Source: Gadus chalcogrammus (lineage: Eukaryota > Chordata > Actinopteri > Gadiformes > Gadidae). From it: DNA of 64,000 nt. Positions within the stretch are counted from its first letter, which is position 1; each line of letters starts with the position of its first letter. The DNA lies in NCBI RefSeq assembly GCF_026213295.1, contig NC_079419.1, positions 25,328,111-25,392,110 of the forward strand, read 5' to 3'. The translations under genes and the position numbers were made by a program. This document shows, piece by piece, positions 45,618 to 56,336 of this stretch. The notes below the pieces were generated by a model, which worked only from the letters and a program-made list of their open reading frames with translations, made no database searches and had not been told where the DNA came from.

Positions 45618-48210
45618 CTCTAACCCATACTTTCTCCGCAGCCGGTCTCCTCACTTCTTTCCCTCTTCTTTCCATCACCTCCCTGGCTATCCTAACTCCC
45701 TTCCCACCCCACACAAACTCACTCACCATTCTCTCCACCTCCTTCAAAACTCTCTAAGGCACATCCAAAACATTCATTGCATACACAAGCTTGCTCATTA
45801 CCAGCGCATTCACAACTGTCACCTTCCCCTTCAGCTTCAACCCTCTAAGTTTCCAAAACCTTAACGTCTTCCTAATACCATTCATTATCCCTTCAAACTG
45901 CATATCTCTCCCTTCTTTATTCTCTATCCCTAAGTTCACACCTAATATCCTAAAATAATCCTTTTTTTCTTTCAATCCTATCTCCCTCCTACCTGCTCTC
46001 TCCACACCTACATACATGATTTCTGACTTTTCCATGTTTATTTTCGCCCCTGATGCCCTGCCATACAACTCTACACTACCTAAAACCTCAACTACACTTT
46101 CCCTGTCCCTTACTGTAACTGTCGTGTCATCCGCATACTGAAATAATAAACTAACCCGCCCCTCTGGCAACTCTATACCCCTGATCCTATCATTTTGCAT
46201 AAGTAGAGCCGCTAGCGGCTCTGCCGACAAGGAGTACAGCAGAGCCGACAGCGGACAGCCTTGCCTAACCAACCTTTCTAGTCTAAATGCGTCTGTGACT
46301 ATCCCATTGATTTTAACACAACTCACTGCCCTGTCGTACATTCTCTTTATCCAACCTACCAACCTGTGCCCAAAACCAAATTTACCTAACACTCTATATA
46401 AATAATCATGATCCACCCTATCAAATGCTTTGTTCAAATCTAAACTTACAACTATCCCCCCTTTATCTCTCTTCATAAATTCAATTATGTCCCTGATACT
46501 ACTTATTGTGTCCGCTATGTCCCTACCTGGTATACTATATGCCTATGTGCTTCCCACCACCTTCCCTATTACCTGCTTGACCCTGTTGGCTAACACCCTT
46601 GCTAAAACTTTATAATCACCATTCAACATACTAAGTGGCCTATAATTCTGTAGCTTAACCCTACTCCCTTTCTTGTGTATCACCGTTACTAACCCTGTCG
46701 ACATGCTCAGCGGCATCTCGCCCTTCTCCTCTATCCATCTAAATAACCTCTCTAGCACTGGCACTAAGCTCCTCCCTAAACTCAACATAAAATTCACCAA
46801 TTAACCCATCTATCCCTGGACTCTTATTTCTCCCTAACCCTCCTATCGCTTCATTTATTTCACCCGTCCCTATTCCTGTCTCACACATCTCCCTATCATC
46901 ATCGCTCAACCTGGCTTTCACACTATCCAACACCTGCCTCATACTCTCCTCATCCACTTCTTCTTTCCTAAATAAATCCCTATAAAAATCTTCTACTCTT
47001 TCAGCTATCCCTACAAAATCAGTAATCATCTCCCCTTCCTTTCCTTCCACCTTTTCTAAATAATTCTTATTCTGCTTCGTCTTTTCTAATCCTAAAAAGA
47101 ATCCTGTACATTTCTCTCCCTCAATCACATATCTGGCCCTACTTCTGACTATTGCACCCATACACCTCCTCTGTTCTATCTCCTTCAGTTCATCCTTAAT
47201 TCTAATATACTTCCCCAAATCATAGCCTACCACCTCATCCGCTCTCTTTGCCTCTCTAGCTAAATCTCCCTTTAACCTCCTCTCCCTCTCTCTCTGTGTC
47301 ATATTCCTGCCTCTACTATAACCCATACTCAATTCCTTATCTCTCCTTTCAAACTCTCCCACCACCTCCCAATGTCCTCCTCATACATTCTCTCATTCTT
47401 CCTCCTCAATATACATTCTCTCACTTTCCTTTTGTACTTTTCTTCTCTCAGCAACTCACCGTTCATACACCACACGCCTCCCCCTCTCCTCTCAAACCCC
47501 TGACCTAAATTAAACCCTAACACCATGTGATCACTGAGCGCAGTAACCTTATACTCAATTCTCCCTATCCTACCTGAAATGCCGTTTGTACTCAAAACTA
47601 AATCTATCCTACTCTGTTTTAAAACTCCTCTCACCACTTGCCTCCTTGAAAAAACCCTCCCCTCTGGATTCCTTTCCCTCCACACATCTATTAAACCATT
47701 GTCTCTCATAACCTCCTCCAACACACCTCTTGACAAGTCATTCCTGAAACACATACTTGCAGACGCATCCAACCTCCCACCACACGTTAAAGTCACCCAC
47801 CACCAAACAGTTTTCCACACACATTCCCCCCAATCCCTCAAAAAAAAAACCTCATTCGGCGCATACACATTCAACAATCGACATATTTTACCCAAGTACT
47901 CAAAAGTAATTCCTATCACCCTCCCATCACCATCATCCACACACTTCGTCACTTTCTCAACCACTCCCCTTTTCACTAAAATTGCTACCCCTCTTGATTT
48001 AACACCACCATTATTCACATACATGTCCCCCATCCATTCTCTCTCAACCACCCTCATAACCTCCTCATCCCAATGTGTCTCTTGCAAACATATTATTTCT
48101 GCCTCACACACCATCAAGGTTTGCTGCCTCCTGTTCCTGTCCCTTAGCCCATTAGCGTTAAAAGAATTTATCCTGATCATTAAAAGCATAAATGAGAAGA
48201 GATTCCACAC
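45618..48210 (-). pseudogene. LINE ORF2, endonuclease and reverse transcriptase (left arm)
   Basis: Minus strand. The endonuclease has NSFNANGLRD, CLQETHWDEE, LLNVYAPNE, RIDLVLS and LSDHMVLGF. The RT has NKSPGIDGLIGEFY, NYRPLSMLNGDYKVLARVLA, VSLDLNKAFDRVDHDYLY, VRQGCPLSALLYSLSAEPLA and QYADDTTVTV. The order and spacing are those of the Tx1/L1 group. Breaks: a one-base loss near 47335 and one extra base near 46770, both absent from the right arm. In-frame TAG codons at 46543-46545 and 45754-45756 occur in both arms. The first of these stands where non-LTR RTs have a conserved Gln before the xYSIPGR motif. Otherwise the frame is open. Confidence 0.85.
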
Positions 48211-48219
48211 GTTATGTTA

Positions 48220-49506
48220 TTAATTTGCACTTTTTTTCCCCTTATCTTCTCTCTCCTTCCTCCCCGATGGTCTTTTCCTATTTCCACCCACCACCTCCAT
48301 GTTTTCCTCCCCACTGTCTGATATATCAGAAGCCACCCACCTCCTACTTTCTGTTATATCCGAAGCCTTCCAGCCCCACTTAATCCCCCTTGCCACCGAC
48401 CTTCCCTCTCCCTGTCCCACCACAGTCATTCCACTCTTTTCCCCTCCTTTCGCTCCCTCACCCGCGCTGCTCCGTCCCTCTCGTTCGTCCGTCCCTCTCA
48501 CCGCACTGTCCGCGCTGCAGCCGTTCTCCTCCCTTTCCTTCTCTCCTCCCGTCTCCGTTAAACCTTCCGCTGCCGTCACGTCCTCTGCCATTCCATCCTG
48601 CTCCTCGTCCTCGTCCTCCTGCTCTCCTTCCCCGCCGACTCCCACGCCACTTCCTTCCGCTTCAGTCGCCTCAGCTCCAGCTCCGCTACCGCCTTCTCCA
48701 CCCTCTCCTCTCGGTCGCTCCTCCTCCTCGCCGACGTCCGTCTCCCGGCTCCCGCCTTCTCCTCCTTGTCGCCTCTGTTCCTCTTCTGTGCCACACTCTC
48801 TTGCGTAGTGCCCCTGTCCATGGCACCTGTGGCATCTGAACTCCGGACAGTCCCTCAAAATGTGTCCCGGTTGGATACACATCCTACATACTTTCTCCTA
48901 TCTGTCGTGGATCACCCGGAAGTACTGGGGACCCGTAGCTGTGCTGAACTGCGTCGAATACGGCAACGACCTGACCAAGTCATTGAATTTCACTTTCAGA
49001 AACCTGGTCCCGTCTGCAATGTTAGTGCCAGGCCACATTCTCCTTTTGATAGGTGAGGCAGCTGAGACCCCCCACCCCTGTAGCTTCAGAATAACGTCAT
49101 TGTCCGTGGTGTACGCCGGAAGCTCCAAGAACGACACCACCGTTACGTCACTGGTGAGCTCTTTTGCAATTATACTAACCCCTCTTATTTTGAAACCGTC
49201 CATAAGCTTATTTTTCCCGCTGAGATGTCCCATTGTCAATTCGTAGTTTTTCAATCCAGTTTTACGGCATGCCATCAACTCCCCACACACCTCTTTCGTC
49301 ACTCTCATGAACTCCATCACTGTTACTGGATCTTCCCCGATCAGTTCAACACTCACGGTTAGTTCTTTGTCGTATTTATTCTCCTTATCTCCAGCCTCTT
49401 CTCCCCTCTGGTCTTTCTTTCCATAGTCTACTCCCTCCAAGCCCTTTCCGTTTCCATCTTCCGTTTCCATTATGTCCGTCCGCATGGTAATCCTTCCCCA
49501 AACCAA
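48220..49506 (-). pseudogene. LINE ORF1 with two CCHC knuckles, split by one TAG (left arm)
   Basis: Starts at 49506 (MVWGRITMRTDIMETEDGNG). The first 202 codons include LTVSVELIGEDPVTVMEFMR and LPAYTTDNDVILKLQGWGVS, a plausible RNA-binding fold. A TAG at 48898-48900 follows VIHDR. The same frame then continues with two perfect zinc knuckles (CRMCIQPGHILRDC and CHRCHGQGHYAREC, both CX2CX4HX4C) and a long Glu/Gly-rich tail ending at 48220. ORF1 proteins of Tx1 elements form ribonucleoproteins with the element RNA. The TAG is identical in both arms. It is either a C-to-T change of a Gln codon or a readthrough stop. Confidence 0.82.
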
Positions 49507-49520
49507 TGGGAGAATTATAT

Positions 49521-49551
49521 TCCCCCAAACAGTGCCTCACTGTTTGGGGGA
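49521..49551. promoter_or_regulatory. hairpin in LINE 5' untranslated region
   Basis: TCCCCCAAACAGTG and CACTGTTTGGGGGA form a perfect 14-bp stem with a 3-base loop, 15 bases upstream of the ORF1 start on the minus strand. It is copied at about 56292-56322 in the right arm. Its role is unknown; it could influence ORF1 translation or RNA packaging. Confidence 0.7.
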
Positions 49552-49693
49552 GATGTATCGAGGTTAATCAAAAAATAAGATACTTAAACAAGCATAAAGG
49601 TAGCAACAAACACTCAACTGCTCTCAGCTCACTGCTCACTTCCTGCTTCCTGCTCGCACACCTGACCGAGATCAGACGAGATCGGGCGTGCCT

Positions 49694-49713
49694 AAGGTGG
49701 TATGGCCGTAAGC
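49694..49713 (-). rRNA. 5S rRNA gene, first 20 bases, beyond the LINE
   Basis: GCTTACGGCCATACCACCTT on the minus strand, the 5' end of the gene whose body is at 40163-40260. It has the normal upstream spacer, but with GACCATATT duplicated and the TATAAAAGC element truncated by a join at about 49752. Confidence 0.85.
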
Positions 49714-50489
49714 AATTATAGACTTGACCATATTGACCATATTAGCTTTTATCCAGGCCCGACCCTGCTTAGCTTCCGAGATCAGGCGTGCCTAATGACC
49801 TGCGTGAAGTTGGCACCCCATGTGTAAAAAAAACATGTACAACTATTTCAGATCGTTTGTGCTTCGTTTGTGCACGACAAATGAACATTTGTGCTCATAC
49901 CGTTTTTGAGATATCAAACATTACATTTTGTAAACATATGACGTCACTCAGCACCCCAATATTGTCCGAATCGGTTCAAATGTGTCTCAATCATTTGTGC
50001 ATCGTTTGTGCACGTTTGTGCACGACAAATAAACATTTGTGCTCTTTTAATTTTTAAGCTATTAAGGTTTCATTTTTTTCACTCAGCACCCCAATGTCAG
50101 AATTGGTTCAAATCGGTCTCAATCCTTTGTGCTTCGTTTGTGCACGACAAATGAACATTTGTGCTCATACCACCTTTGAGATATTAAACATAACATTTTG
50201 TAAACAAATCACGTCACTCAACTTCCGAAGCTGGCGCCCCAAAGGTGAAAAACATATATAAAACTTCTTCTGATCGTTTGTGCTCGACGCATGAATATTC
50301 CTGCTTTTATTGTTTAACAAGTGACGCAGTTGGTCACGCGGCGTAGTTGTGCTGCAGAAGACAACCGCGGGAAGATCTGAAGGCTTCGACTCAAACGTCT
50401 CCTGTGCTAACACCGGTTTTTGTCTTCTGAGAGGTGAGTAAAGTCGTAGCGTACTATGTGTGGCCTGTGGGATTAGGTCTTCTCTCTCT

Positions 50490-51074
50490 AGCTGTGTTCG
50501 AAATCGTTCCCTATCATGGATGTAGTGCACTAAATAGGGTGCACGCCATTTTGTAGGGTGTTCGAATTCTCAGTGGTCCACTATATAGGGCACTATATAG
50601 TGGACTTAAAATAGGGTACATAAGATGTTCCCTACATGTTACTCCCGTATACCACAATGCAATGCGGTTGTGTTTTTCCGGAGGAAAATAAGAAGCTTAA
50701 TAACCTAGAAAACGAATACATTTAATGATGGAGTCTCCGGCTTTTGTTTAGAAATGTCAACAATTTATTTGGGATTTAACATAGAAAATGTAACATTCAA
50801 AATTAATAAGAAAAACCTTGTTCAAGGAAATGTAACATTCAACATCAATACAACCTCCAGCTTTCCTCGAGAGTGCCCGGTTTGTTTACATGATATGGGC
50901 GCATCTGTCTGCGTCACACAAATAGCCGGCGCATTTACTGACGCAAATGACGTTTAGAAATGTTCAGCGTAGTGTCCGAATTCTCGTTCCCTATTCCCTA
51001 TATAGTGCACTATATCATGTACACTATATAGGGAATAGGGAACGAGTGTATAGGGAACGATTTCGAACACAGCT
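50490..51074. mobile_element. nested MITE with AGCTGTGTTCGAAATCG ends
   Basis: AGCTGTGTTCGAAATCGTTC at the left and its inverse GAACGATTTCGAACACAGCT at the right. The interior is rich in CACTATATAGGG palindromes. No coding. Confidence 0.8.
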
Positions 51075-51142
51075 TCTGTCTTGTGCTGATGTTCCCTGCT
51101 ACACGTTCTCTTTCCCTGTACCGCTGACGTCACCTAATAGGG

Positions 51143-51240
51143 GTGGGACAGGTGGGCGGTTGCGATCAGGCAGGTGTAAAGGCACCCGGGGTCCTCATGC
51201 CGGTAAGGCACACGGGGTCCTCATGCCGGTAGCAGCAGTG
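51143..51240. repeat. short direct repeat GGGGTCCTCATGCCGGTA
   Basis: Two adjacent copies (about 51189 and 51213) preceded by GGCACCC and GGCACAC. Part of the unclassified element. Confidence 0.7.
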
Positions 51241-51785
51241 TCTAGAGCATGGTCTAGAGGTGTGGGTCGCAGCCCAAGTGGTCGTTGAGTGCTCGCCGAC
51301 GGTGACACTGTCTGTGCGAGTTACGAGCCTGGGTCTGCGTTCAGCGATCCCGATGGGAGAAGGAACAAGACGCTAACGGCAATCCGAGTGTCGGCTGCTG
51401 TTCTCGTGATTGGGGTGAATGAGATACGTGTGCAGGCACAAACGATGCACAAACTAATGAGACCAATTTGAACCAATTCTGACATTATTGGGGTGCTGAG
51501 TGAAAAAAATGAAACCTTAATAACTTAAAAATTAAAAGAGCACAAATGTTTATTTGTCGTGCACAAACGTGCACAAACGATGCACAAATGATTGCGACAC
51601 ATTTGAACCGATTCGGACACTGCCTAATGTTTGATATCTCAAAAACGGAATGAGCACAAATTTTCATTTGTCGTGCACAAACGTGCACAAACGAAGCACA
51701 AACGATCTGAAATAGTTGTACATGTTTTTTTTACACATGGGGTGCCAACTTCACGCAGGTTGCCTAATGTGGTATGGCTGTAAGC

Positions 51786-52015
51786 AATTATAGACTTGAC
51801 CATATTAGCTTTTATACAGGAGGAGGACGTAAGGAGTGAGAGCGCTGCCGTGGCCAGAGACGGGACAGAAACAATGATTAGATCCATAATGAATGAATGA
51901 ATACGTTATTCCAGACTCAGAGTTACATATTTGAACGCAATGCATTACACTGCTTGGGCGTCATCGTTTGCGTGATCTTTTGAAGAAACGTAGCGTTGCA
52001 AAACCTGGGATGGAC
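51786..52015 (-). repeat. 5S rDNA spacer, upstream half
   Basis: Collinear with spacers of the array at 38.6-40.1 kb from TTATAGACTTGACCATATTA to CAAAACCTGGGATGGACT. It is then interrupted by the two TTAA elements and resumes at 52698. Confidence 0.9.
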
Positions 52016-52019
52016 TTAA

Positions 52020-52449
52020 AGGCACCCAGTGCAACTTTATGTAAACATTCAATGAAAAATAAACATTCAATTTCTAGTCTTTTTTACACGTAGTAAGTTT
52101 CAATAACTCCATACCATTACATATCGACATTCAAGGAGCAAAGATGAGACGTCGCTGTGTGGTGAGAACTGATAGAAAATCGTAAACAACAACAATCGCC
52201 GGTGGGGAGAAGCCATTTTTCCATTGACTGGAAACCTGCTTTATTTATTGTAGGTTACAAAAAATAAAGAAAATGGCGGTATTGTTGTTGTTATCGATTT
52301 TCTATCAGTTCTCACCACACAACGACGTCTCATCTTTGCTGCTTGAATGTCGGTATGTAATGGTATGGAGTTATTGAAACTTACTACGTGTAAAAAAGAC
52401 TAGAAATTGAATGTTTATTTTTAAGCCTCGAAAGTTGCACTGGGTGCCT
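52020..52449. mobile_element. TTAA fold-back MITE, 430 bp
   Basis: Flanked by TTAA at 52016-52019 and 52450-52453. The ends are AGGCACCCAGTGCAACTTT. The two halves are inverted near-copies (CTAGTCTTTTTTACACGTAG, AAGATGAGACGTCG, ATCAGTTCTCACCACACA inverted), so the whole element can fold into one hairpin. Confidence 0.88.
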
Positions 52450-52453
52450 TTAA

Positions 52454-52693
52454 GGCCGATACATACCTCCGGATACGGACAGTTTCGTCCGGTCCCAGAG
52501 GTGTTTCGTGGGAACAATAACAATAAACAATAAAATAAAAATGTCAGGTAAATAGTATAATATAAGTATATACAAATAAAATATATATATATATATATAT
52601 ATAGATGGATGGATGGATAGATGGATAGATAGATAAGACGAAACACCTCCGGGACCGGACGAAACTGTCCGTATCCGGAGGTATGTATCGGCC
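52454..52693. mobile_element. TTAA MITE, same termini as 7545-7782, different interior
   Basis: Ends GGCCGATACATACCTCCGGA, TTAA at 52450-52453 and 52694-52697. The interior is an AT-rich stretch with a TA run and GATG repeats (52580-52630), unlike the copy at 7.5 kb. Confidence 0.87.
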
Positions 52694-52697
52694 TTAA

Positions 52698-52857
52698 GGT
52701 GGACCGCCGTCATTGCAGCTCTCTGCTGCGTCACTACACTGTCCACATGTTTCACAAATAGCGTTGGAGAGACGTTGTCAATGTCTTTATGTTGCTTACA
52801 TTCTCCAAAACAGTGGGCGCTAAAGATCAGCGCACGGCAGGCCATTGCAGCCAATGA
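52698..52857 (-). repeat. 5S rDNA spacer, downstream half
   Basis: Continues the spacer (GGTGGACCGCCGTCATTGCA, GGGCGCTAAAGATCAGCGCA) to CCAATGAGCT, shortly before where the next 5S gene would end. There it passes into 63 bp of non-5S sequence at the palindrome centre. Confidence 0.88.
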
Positions 52858-53147
52858 GCTGAGTAACCCCTGACTGCAGCCCGCAGATCGAGGAGGAGCT
52901 AAATGTGGGCGGGGTTAAACGTTTAACCCCGCCCACATTTAGCTCCTCCTCGATCTGCGGGCTGCAGTCAGGGGTTACTCAGCTCATTGGCTGCAATGGC
53001 CTGCCGTGCGCTGATCTTTAGCGCCCACTGTTTTGGAGAATGTAAGCAACATAAAGACATTGACAACGTCTCTCCAACGCTATTTGTGAAACATGTGGAC
53101 AGTGTAGTGACGCAGCAGAGAGCTGCAATGACGGCGGTCCACCTTAA

Positions 53148-53389
53148 GGCCGATACATACCTCCGGATACGGACAGTTTCGTCCGGTCCCGGAGGTGTTT
53201 CGTCTTATCTATCTATCCATCTATCCATCCATCCATCTATATATATATATATATATATATATTTTATTTGTATATACTTATATTATACTATTTACCTGAC
53301 ATTTTTATTTTATTGTTTATTGTTATTGTTCCCACGAAACACCTCTGGGACCGGACGAAACTGTCCGTATCCGGAGGTATGTATCGGCC
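53148..53389. mobile_element. TTAA MITE (right-arm copy of 52454-52693)
   Basis: Mirror copy, two bases longer in the TA run. Same GGCCGATACATACC ends and TTAA flanks. Confidence 0.87.
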
Positions 53390-53393
53390 TTAA

Positions 53394-53823
53394 AGGCACC
53401 CAGTGCAACTTTCGAGGCTTAAAAATAAACATTCAATTTCTAGTCTTTTTTACACGTAGTAAGTTTCAATAACTCCATACCATTACATACCGACATTCAA
53501 GCAGCAAAGATGAGACGTCGTTGTGTGGTGAGAACTGATAGAAAATCGATAACAACAACAATACCGCCATTTTCTTTATTTTTTGTAACCTACAATAAAT
53601 AAAGCAGGTTTCCAGTCAATGGAAAAATGGCTTCTCCCCACCGGCGATTGTTGTTGTTTACGATTTTCTATCAGTTCTCACCACACAGCGACGTCTCATC
53701 TTTGCTCCTTGAATGTCGATATGTAATGGTATGGAGTTATTGAAACTTACTACGTGTAAAAAAGACTAGAAATTGAATGTTTATTTTTCATTGAATGTTT
53801 ACATAAAGTTGCACTGGGTGCCT
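53394..53823. mobile_element. TTAA fold-back MITE (right-arm copy of 52020-52449)
   Basis: Mirror copy with the same AGGCACCCAGTGCAACTTT ends and TTAA flanks. Confidence 0.87.
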
Positions 53824-54057
53824 TTAAGTCCATCCCAGGTTTTGCAACGCTACGTTTCTTCAAAAGATCACGCAAACGATGACGCCCAAGCAGTGTAATG
53901 CATTGCGTTCAAATATGTAACTCTGAGTCTGGAATAACGTATTCATTCATTCATTATGGATCTAATCATTGTTTCTGTCCCGTCTCTGGCCACGGCAGCG
54001 CTCTCACTCCTTACGTCCTCCTCCTGTATAAAAGCTAATATGGTCAAGTCTATAATT

Positions 54058-56090
54058 GCTTACAGCCATACCACATTAGGCAACCTGCGTGAAGTTGGCA
54101 CCCCATGTGTAAAAAAAACATGTACAACTATTTCAGATCGTTTGTGCTTCGTTTGTGCACGTTTGTGCACGACAAATGAAAATTTGTGCTCATTCCGTTT
54201 TTGAGATATCAAACATTAGGCAGTGTCCGAATCGGTTCAAATGTGTCGCAATCATTTGTGCATCGTTTGTGCACGTTTGTGCACGACAAATAAACATTTG
54301 TGCTCTTTTAATTTTTAAGTTATTAAGGTTTCATTTTTTTCACTCAGCACCCCAATAATGTCAGAATTGGTTCAAATTGGTCTCATTAGTTTGTGCATCG
54401 TTTGTGCCTGCACACGTATCTCATTCACCCCAATCACGAGAACAGCAGCCGACACTCGGATTGCCGTTAGCGTCTTGTTCCTTCTCCCATCGGGATCGCT
54501 GAACGCAGACCCAGGCTCGTAACTCGCACAGACAGTGTCACCGTCGGCGAGCACTCAACGACCACTTGGGCTGCGACCCACACCTCTAGACCATGCTCTA
54601 GACACTGCTGCTACCGGCATGAGGACCCCGTGTGCCTTACCGGCATGAGGACCCCGGGTGCCTTTACACCTGCCTGATCGCAACCGCCCACCTGTCCCAC
54701 CCCTATTAGGTGACGTCAGCGGTACAGGGAAAGAGAACGTGTAGCAGGGAACATCAGCACAAGACAGAAGCTGTGTTCGAAATCGTTCCCTATACACTCG
54801 TTCCCTATTCCCTATATAGTGTACATGATATAGTGCACTATATAGGGAATAGGGAACGAGAATTCGGACACTACGCTGAACATTTCTAAACGTCATTTGC
54901 GTCAGTAAATGCGCCGGCTATTTGTGTGACGCAGACAGATGCGCCCATATCATGTAAACAAACCGGGCACTCTCGAGGAAAGCTGGAGGTTGTATTGATG
55001 TTGAATGTTACATTTCCTTGAACAAGGTTTTTCTTATTAATTTTGAATGTTACATTTTCTATGTTAAATCCCAAATAAATTGTTGACATTTCTAAACAAA
55101 AGCCGGAGACTCCATCATTAAATGTATTCGTTTTCTAGGTTATTAAGCTTCTTATTTTCCTCCGGAAAAACACAACCGCATTGCATTGTGGTATACGGGA
55201 GTAACATGTAGGGAACATCTTATGTACCCTATTTTAAGTCCACTATATAGTGCCCTATATAGTGGACCACTGAGAATTCGAACACCCTACAAAATGGCGT
55301 GCACCCTATTTAGTGCACTACATCCATGATAGGGAACGATTTCGAACACAGCTAGAGAGAGAAGACCTAATCCCACAGGCCACACATAGTACGCTACGAC
55401 TTTACTCACCTCTCAGAAGACAAAAACCGGTGTTAGCACAGGAGACGTTTGAGTCGAAGCCTTCAGATCTTCCCGCGGTTGTCTTCTGCAGCACAACTAC
55501 GCCGCGTGACCAACTGCGTCACTTGTTAAACAATAAAAGCAGGAATATTCATGCGTCGAGCACAAACGATCAGAAGAAGTTTTATATATGTTTTTCACCT
55601 TTGGGGCGCCAGCTTCGGAAGTTGAGTGACGTGATTTGTTTACAAAATGTTATGTTTAATATCTCAAAGGTGGTATGAGCACAAATGTTCATTTGTCGTG
55701 CACAAACGAAGCACAAAGGATTGAGACCGATTTGAACCAATTCTGACATTGGGGTGCTGAGTGAAAAAAATGAAACCTTAATAGCTTAAAAATTAAAAGA
55801 GCACAAATGTTTATTTGTCGTGCACAAACGTGCACAAACGATGCACAAATGATTGAGACACATTTGAACCGATTCGGACAATATTGGGGTGCTGAGTGAC
55901 GTCATATGTTTACAAAATGTAATGTTTGATATCTCAAAAACGGTATGAGCACAAATGTTCATTTGTCGTGCACAAACGAAGCACAAACGATCTGAAATAG
56001 TTGTACATGTTTTTTTTACACATGGGGTGCCAACTTCACGCAGGTCATTAGGCACGCCTGATCTCGGAAGCTAAGCAGGGTCGGGCCTGG
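54058..56090 (+). pseudogene. 5S rRNA pseudogene interrupted by an element (right-arm copy)
   Basis: Pieces 54058-54081 (GCTTACAGCCATACCACATT) and 56046-56090, matching the left-arm pseudogene 49753-51785. Confidence 0.75.
54082..56045. mobile_element. unclassified element (right-arm copy of 49798-51761)
   Basis: Mirror copy with the same termini, GCCTAATG-type target duplication and nested MITE (54769-55353). Confidence 0.8.
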
Positions 56091-56129
56091 ATAAAAGCTA
56101 ATATGGTCAATATGGTCAAGTCTATAATT

Positions 56130-56177
56130 GCTTACGGCCATACCACCTTAGGCACGCCCGATCTCGTCTGATCTCGG
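56130..56177 (+). rRNA. 5S rRNA gene, 5' part, interrupted by the LINE (right arm)
   Basis: GCTTACGGCCATACCACCTT followed by the first copy of the 28-bp target duplication (56150-56177). The rest of the gene lies past the window. A TATA-like element is lacking upstream because of the same join as in the left arm. Confidence 0.85.
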
Positions 56178-56336
56178 TCAGGTGTGCGAGCAGGAAGCAG
56201 GAAGTGAGCAGTGAGCTGAGAGCAGTTGAGTGTTTGTTGCTACCTTTATGCTTGTTTAAGTATCTTATTTTTTGATTAACCTCGATACATCTCCCCCAAA
56301 CAGTGAGGCACTGTTTGGGGGAATATAATTCTCCCA

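Larger units (their letters stand above)
40261..49665 (-). mobile_element. Tx1-clade LINE (Mutsu-like) inserted in a 5S rRNA gene
   Basis: On the minus strand it has a 5' untranslated region, ORF1 with zinc knuckles, ORF2 with an AP-like endonuclease, RT and a C-terminal CCHC motif, and an A-rich 3' end facing 40261. A 28-bp target duplication lies at 40233-40260 and 49666-49693, beginning CCGAGATCAGACGAGATCGG and entirely 5S gene sequence. From established knowledge, Mutsu elements of the Tx1 group of fish LINEs target 5S rRNA genes. Two later insertions interrupt it: an L2-like LINE (40694-41927) and a hAT (42367-45617). Without them it is about 4.9 kb. Confidence 0.88.
49798..51761. mobile_element. 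unclassified element with 8-bp target duplication in a 5S pseudogene
   Basis: The termini ACCTGCGTGAAGTTGGCACC extend as an inverted repeat of at least 100 bp (CCCATGTGTAAAAAAAACAT, then CGTTTGTGCACGACAAATGA). The direct repeat GCCTAATG lies at 49790-49797 and 51762-51769. Inside, a module containing GTTTGTGCACGACAAAT and CACTCAGCACCCCAAT recurs several times in both orientations. No transposase is visible. Target size fits hAT, but the ends do not match a family I know. A second MITE is nested at 50490-51074. Confidence 0.8.
49753..51785 (-). pseudogene. 5S rRNA pseudogene interrupted by a 1,964-bp element
   Basis: Pieces 49753-49797 (CCAGGCCCGACCCTGCTTAG onward, lacking CAGACGAGATCGG) and 51762-51785 (start of the gene, GCTTACAGCCATACCACATT). 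The 3' third is missing where the sequence joins the spacer at 49752. Confidence 0.75.
41854..52920. repeat. giant palindrome, left arm
   Basis: Inverted copy of 52921-64000. Position x maps to 105841 minus x at the centre. Five length differences between arms account exactly for the final 13-bp offset: a TA step near 52585, 14 bp near 47853, 1 bp near 47335, 1 bp near 46770 and 10 versus 7 bp near 44940. Confidence 0.97.

Noticed and set aside
48299..48839. Long Ser/Pro-rich frames opposite the LINE ORF1
   Set aside because: Antisense shadows of the Glu/Gly-rich ORF1 tail; no independent evidence.
52371..52854. Open frames across the TTAA elements near the palindrome centre
   Set aside because: They cross element boundaries and the 5S spacer and consist partly of simple repeats; no coding signal.
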